Below, piece by piece: positions 5,957 through 7,355 of a stretch of 7,355 nucleotides of DNA. The position numbers and the translations under genes were made by a program. Position 1 is the first letter of the stretch. Each line of letters begins with the position of its first letter. Under the pieces are notes generated by a model, which worked only from the letters and a program-made list of their open reading frames with translations, had not been told where the DNA came from and did no database searches. Origin of the DNA: a bacterium (GTDB lineage: Bacteria; Desulfobacterota; Anaeroferrophillalia; Anaeroferrophillales; Anaeroferrophillaceae); NCBI GenBank assembly GCA_029940125.1, contig JAOZRP010000107.1:1-7355 (forward strand). Reading direction: 5' to 3'.

Positions 5957-7018
5957 ATGCTGCGCAAATGGTGTAAGGTTGTAACTCTGGTGGCTTTGGC
6001 ACTGTTGATCATGGCTCCCCAGGCTTGGTCAAAAGGGAATCCGCTGGCCAAATGGAAAGCCAAGTATGACATGTCCAAGGCCAAGTACGTCATGAAAGTG
6101 TCCAACATCTCTCATCCGGTTATTGAGGGTGTTAGGGTTGGCTACCGCATCCGCGATGCCCTGTGGAAAAAGAGCAACGGCCAGATTGCTTTCAAATTTT
6201 ATCCTCTGCATCAGTTGGGCGGTGAAGTTGAAGTTTTAAATATGCTGCAAACCGGTACCATTCAGGGGATGATGTGTTCCTCGGTGGCGGTTACTAACCT
6301 GGCGCCCCGCATGGGAATGATAAACCTGCCTTTCCTGATCAACTCCTTTGACAAGCTGGACAAGTTTGTGGCCAACAAAGAGCTGTTCCAGTACTACATG
6401 GACGGCATGATGCACCAGGGGGTCATGGGTCTGGACATTACTGGCTACGGCAACTACGGCTGGGCCACCACCATCCCGGTAAAAACCATTGCTGATGCCA
6501 AAAAAGTCAAGTTCCGCATCGCTGAAGCGGCGGTCAATAAATCCCTGTACAGCGCCTGGGGGCTGCACCCGGTGGTTATGCCGTGGCCTGATGTTCCCAT
6601 TTCTCTGAAGCAGGGAGTGATTACCGGCCTGGATCATACCCCGATAGTCTGCAACATCACCAAGAAGTTTGAGGTTTGCAAATATTTTACCCAGATCAAT
6701 TACGCCCAGGGTTTGTTCATCCATTTGATCAACAAGAAGTGGTTTGATTCTCTCCCCGCGGACCTGCAGAAGATTCTTACCGATGTCGTTCATGAAGAAT
6801 GTGCCAAGACCAGGGTCTTGACCCGGAAGCAGGAAGAAACTGAAATCGCCAAGGCGAAAAAAAGCGGCGTGACGTTTTTCAAACTTTCTACTGAGGAAAT
6901 GGAGAAGCTGCGGGTGCAGGGTGATAAGGTCCATAAAGAGTGGGCTCAGCAGATTGGGGTTGACTATTTGAAAAAAGTTCAGGATTTCATGGGTTACAAG
7001 AGGATTCTGGATTATTAA
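5957..7018 (+). CDS. dctP: TRAP transporter substrate-binding protein, DctP family
   Basis: This is the periplasmic binding protein of a TRAP (tripartite ATP-independent periplasmic) transporter, which captures an organic acid or similar anion and passes it to the DctQM membrane part. The 353-residue product starts with a signal peptide (about 1-25, with cleavage likely after AWS). Family hallmarks follow in order: the QLGGEVEVLNMLQTGTIQG region (86-104), INLPFLINSFDKLDKF (122-137), and KVKFRIAEAAVNKSLYSAWG (183-202), whose R187 is in the place of the conserved carboxylate-binding arginine. WPDVPISLKQGVITGLDHTP (210-229) comes next. The length is typical or slightly long, owing to a lysine-rich mature N-terminus with a short duplication. 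A perfect ribosome binding site supports the start. dctQ follows after a terminator. The substrate cannot be read from the sequence; a dicarboxylate is only the family default. Confidence 0.93.
   Translation: MLRKWCKVVTLVALALLIMAPQAWSKGNPLAKWKAKYDMSKAKYVMKVSNISHPVIEGVRVGYRIRDALWKKSNGQIAFKFYPLHQLGGEVEVLNMLQTGTIQGMMCSSVAVTNLAPRMGMINLPFLINSFDKLDKFVANKELFQYYMDGMMHQGVMGLDITGYGNYGWATTIPVKTIADAKKVKFRIAEAAVNKSLYSAWGLHPVVMPWPDVPISLKQGVITGLDHTPIVCNITKKFEVCKYFTQINYAQGLFIHLINKKWFDSLPADLQKILTDVVHEECAKTRVLTRKQEETEIAKAKKSGVTFFKLSTEEMEKLRVQGDKVHKEWAQQIGVDYLKKVQDFMGYKRILDY
6056..6094 (+). repeat. 18-bp imperfect tandem repeat inside dctP
   Basis: Two 18-bp copies (6056-6073 and 6077-6094) are separated by TCC and match at 15 of 18 positions. 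They encode KAKYDM and KAKYVM at residues 34-39 and 41-46, at the start of the mature protein. The unit is 21 bp, so the frame is kept. This looks like a small in-frame duplication in the linker before the first strand of the binding domain. Confidence 0.7.
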
Positions 7019-7029
7019 TGTCAGAAGGA

Positions 7030-7063
7030 AAGGGCCGGGATTTCCAATCCCGGCTCTTTTTTT
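7030..7063 (+). terminator. intrinsic terminator between dctP and dctQ
   Basis: GCCGGGATT (7034-7042) and AATCCCGGC (7046-7054) form a perfect 9-bp stem with a 3-nt TCC loop. A G-U pair and further pairs with the surrounding bases can extend it by up to four pairs. Seven T bases follow (7057-7063). It begins 11 nt after the dctP stop and ends 24 nt before the dctQ start. It is not symmetric in its T-run, so it acts on the plus strand. Partial read-through would supply the membrane subunits. Confidence 0.92.
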
Positions 7064-7087
7064 GTGCCTGGATCGAGGATAGCAGCG

Positions 7088-7355
7088 ATGATAAGTAAAG
7101 TATTTCAGGTAATTGACAAAGTCCTCAGCTTTTTTGAAGAATGGACGTTGTTTATTGCGGTGATGGTGGGGTTGGTTTCACTTTTTGTCAACGTGGTTCT
7201 GCGCTATACGATCCATTATTCCCTGGCCTGGTCAGAAGAGCTGATTCGGGAAATCATCATTTATACAACTTTTATTGGCTGCAGTGCCGCTATCAAGTCG
7301 AGGGCCATGATTCGCATTGACGCCCTCCCCCAGGTATTCCCCAGGCTGAAAAAAC
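7088..7355 (+). CDS. dctQ: TRAP transporter small membrane subunit DctQ (partial, cut by window end)
   Basis: The frame from ATG 7088 stays open to the window end, giving 89 residues of a protein usually about 150-180 long. DctQ is the four-helix inner-membrane subunit that links the binding protein to the large DctM channel. The family pattern is clear: an amphipathic start with EEW (17-19), a first membrane helix (about 20-38) leading to NVVLRY (35-40), then LAWSEELIREIIIYTTFIGC (46-65) and AAIKSRAMIRIDAL (67-80). The conserved W-S/T-E-E-L and the basic stretch before helix 3 are both present. GAGG at 7075-7078 lies 9 nt before the start. The gene sits 69 bp after dctP with a terminator between them. 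A dctM gene is expected just beyond the window. Confidence 0.93.
   Translation, partial: MISKVFQVIDKVLSFFEEWTLFIAVMVGLVSLFVNVVLRYTIHYSLAWSEELIREIIIYTTFIGCSAAIKSRAMIRIDALPQVFPRLKK

Noticed and set aside
6236..6934. 232-residue minus-strand frame inside dctP
   Set aside because: It is fully covered by a clear DctP gene with a perfect ribosome binding site, and its product has no family features.

Overview
The window looks like chromosomal DNA of a Gram-negative, moderately GC-rich bacterium. The gene order DUF4390 - ntrY - ntrX - rseC - smpB - ssrA, with a TRAP transporter facing away from it, suggests Desulfobacterota (former Deltaproteobacteria). This placement is inferred from gene content and protein style, not from a database search.

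Positions 4-5693 hold one unidirectional minus-strand block. Read in its own direction it starts with a secreted DUF4390 protein (5693-5013). A membrane sensor kinase of the NtrY type (5016-2773) follows, then its sigma-54-type response regulator NtrX (2776-1385), a small RseC/MucC-family membrane protein (1350-907) and SmpB (898-449). The block ends with the transfer-messenger RNA gene ssrA (362-4). The first two junctions are 4-bp ATGA overlaps and the rseC-smpB gap is 8 bp, so the protein genes look like one operon. ssrA has its own strong sigma-70-like promoter in the 86-bp gap after smpB. The block therefore joins an envelope-sensing two-component system, a redox/envelope-type membrane protein and the two core parts of trans-translation (SmpB and tmRNA).

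Positions 5694-5956 are a 263-bp AT-rich divergent intergenic region. It contains a near-perfect 28-bp inverted repeat over a candidate minus-strand promoter. A second site, TGGTAAAACCA, lies close upstream of the plus-strand gene and fits the FadR-type GntR operator pattern. No sigma-54 (-24/-12) promoter is visible on either strand.

From 5957 the plus strand encodes a TRAP transporter: the periplasmic binding protein DctP (complete, 5957-7018), a strong intrinsic terminator (7030-7063), and the small membrane subunit DctQ (from 7088, cut by the window end). A terminator between the binding protein and the membrane subunits would give excess binding protein over permease.

Most of the window is recognisable, ordinary housekeeping and transport content. 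I found no clearly new system. The points most worth a second look are the intergenic operators, the terminator between dctP and dctQ, the cysteine-containing tmRNA tag, and the grouping of trans-translation genes with an NtrYX system.
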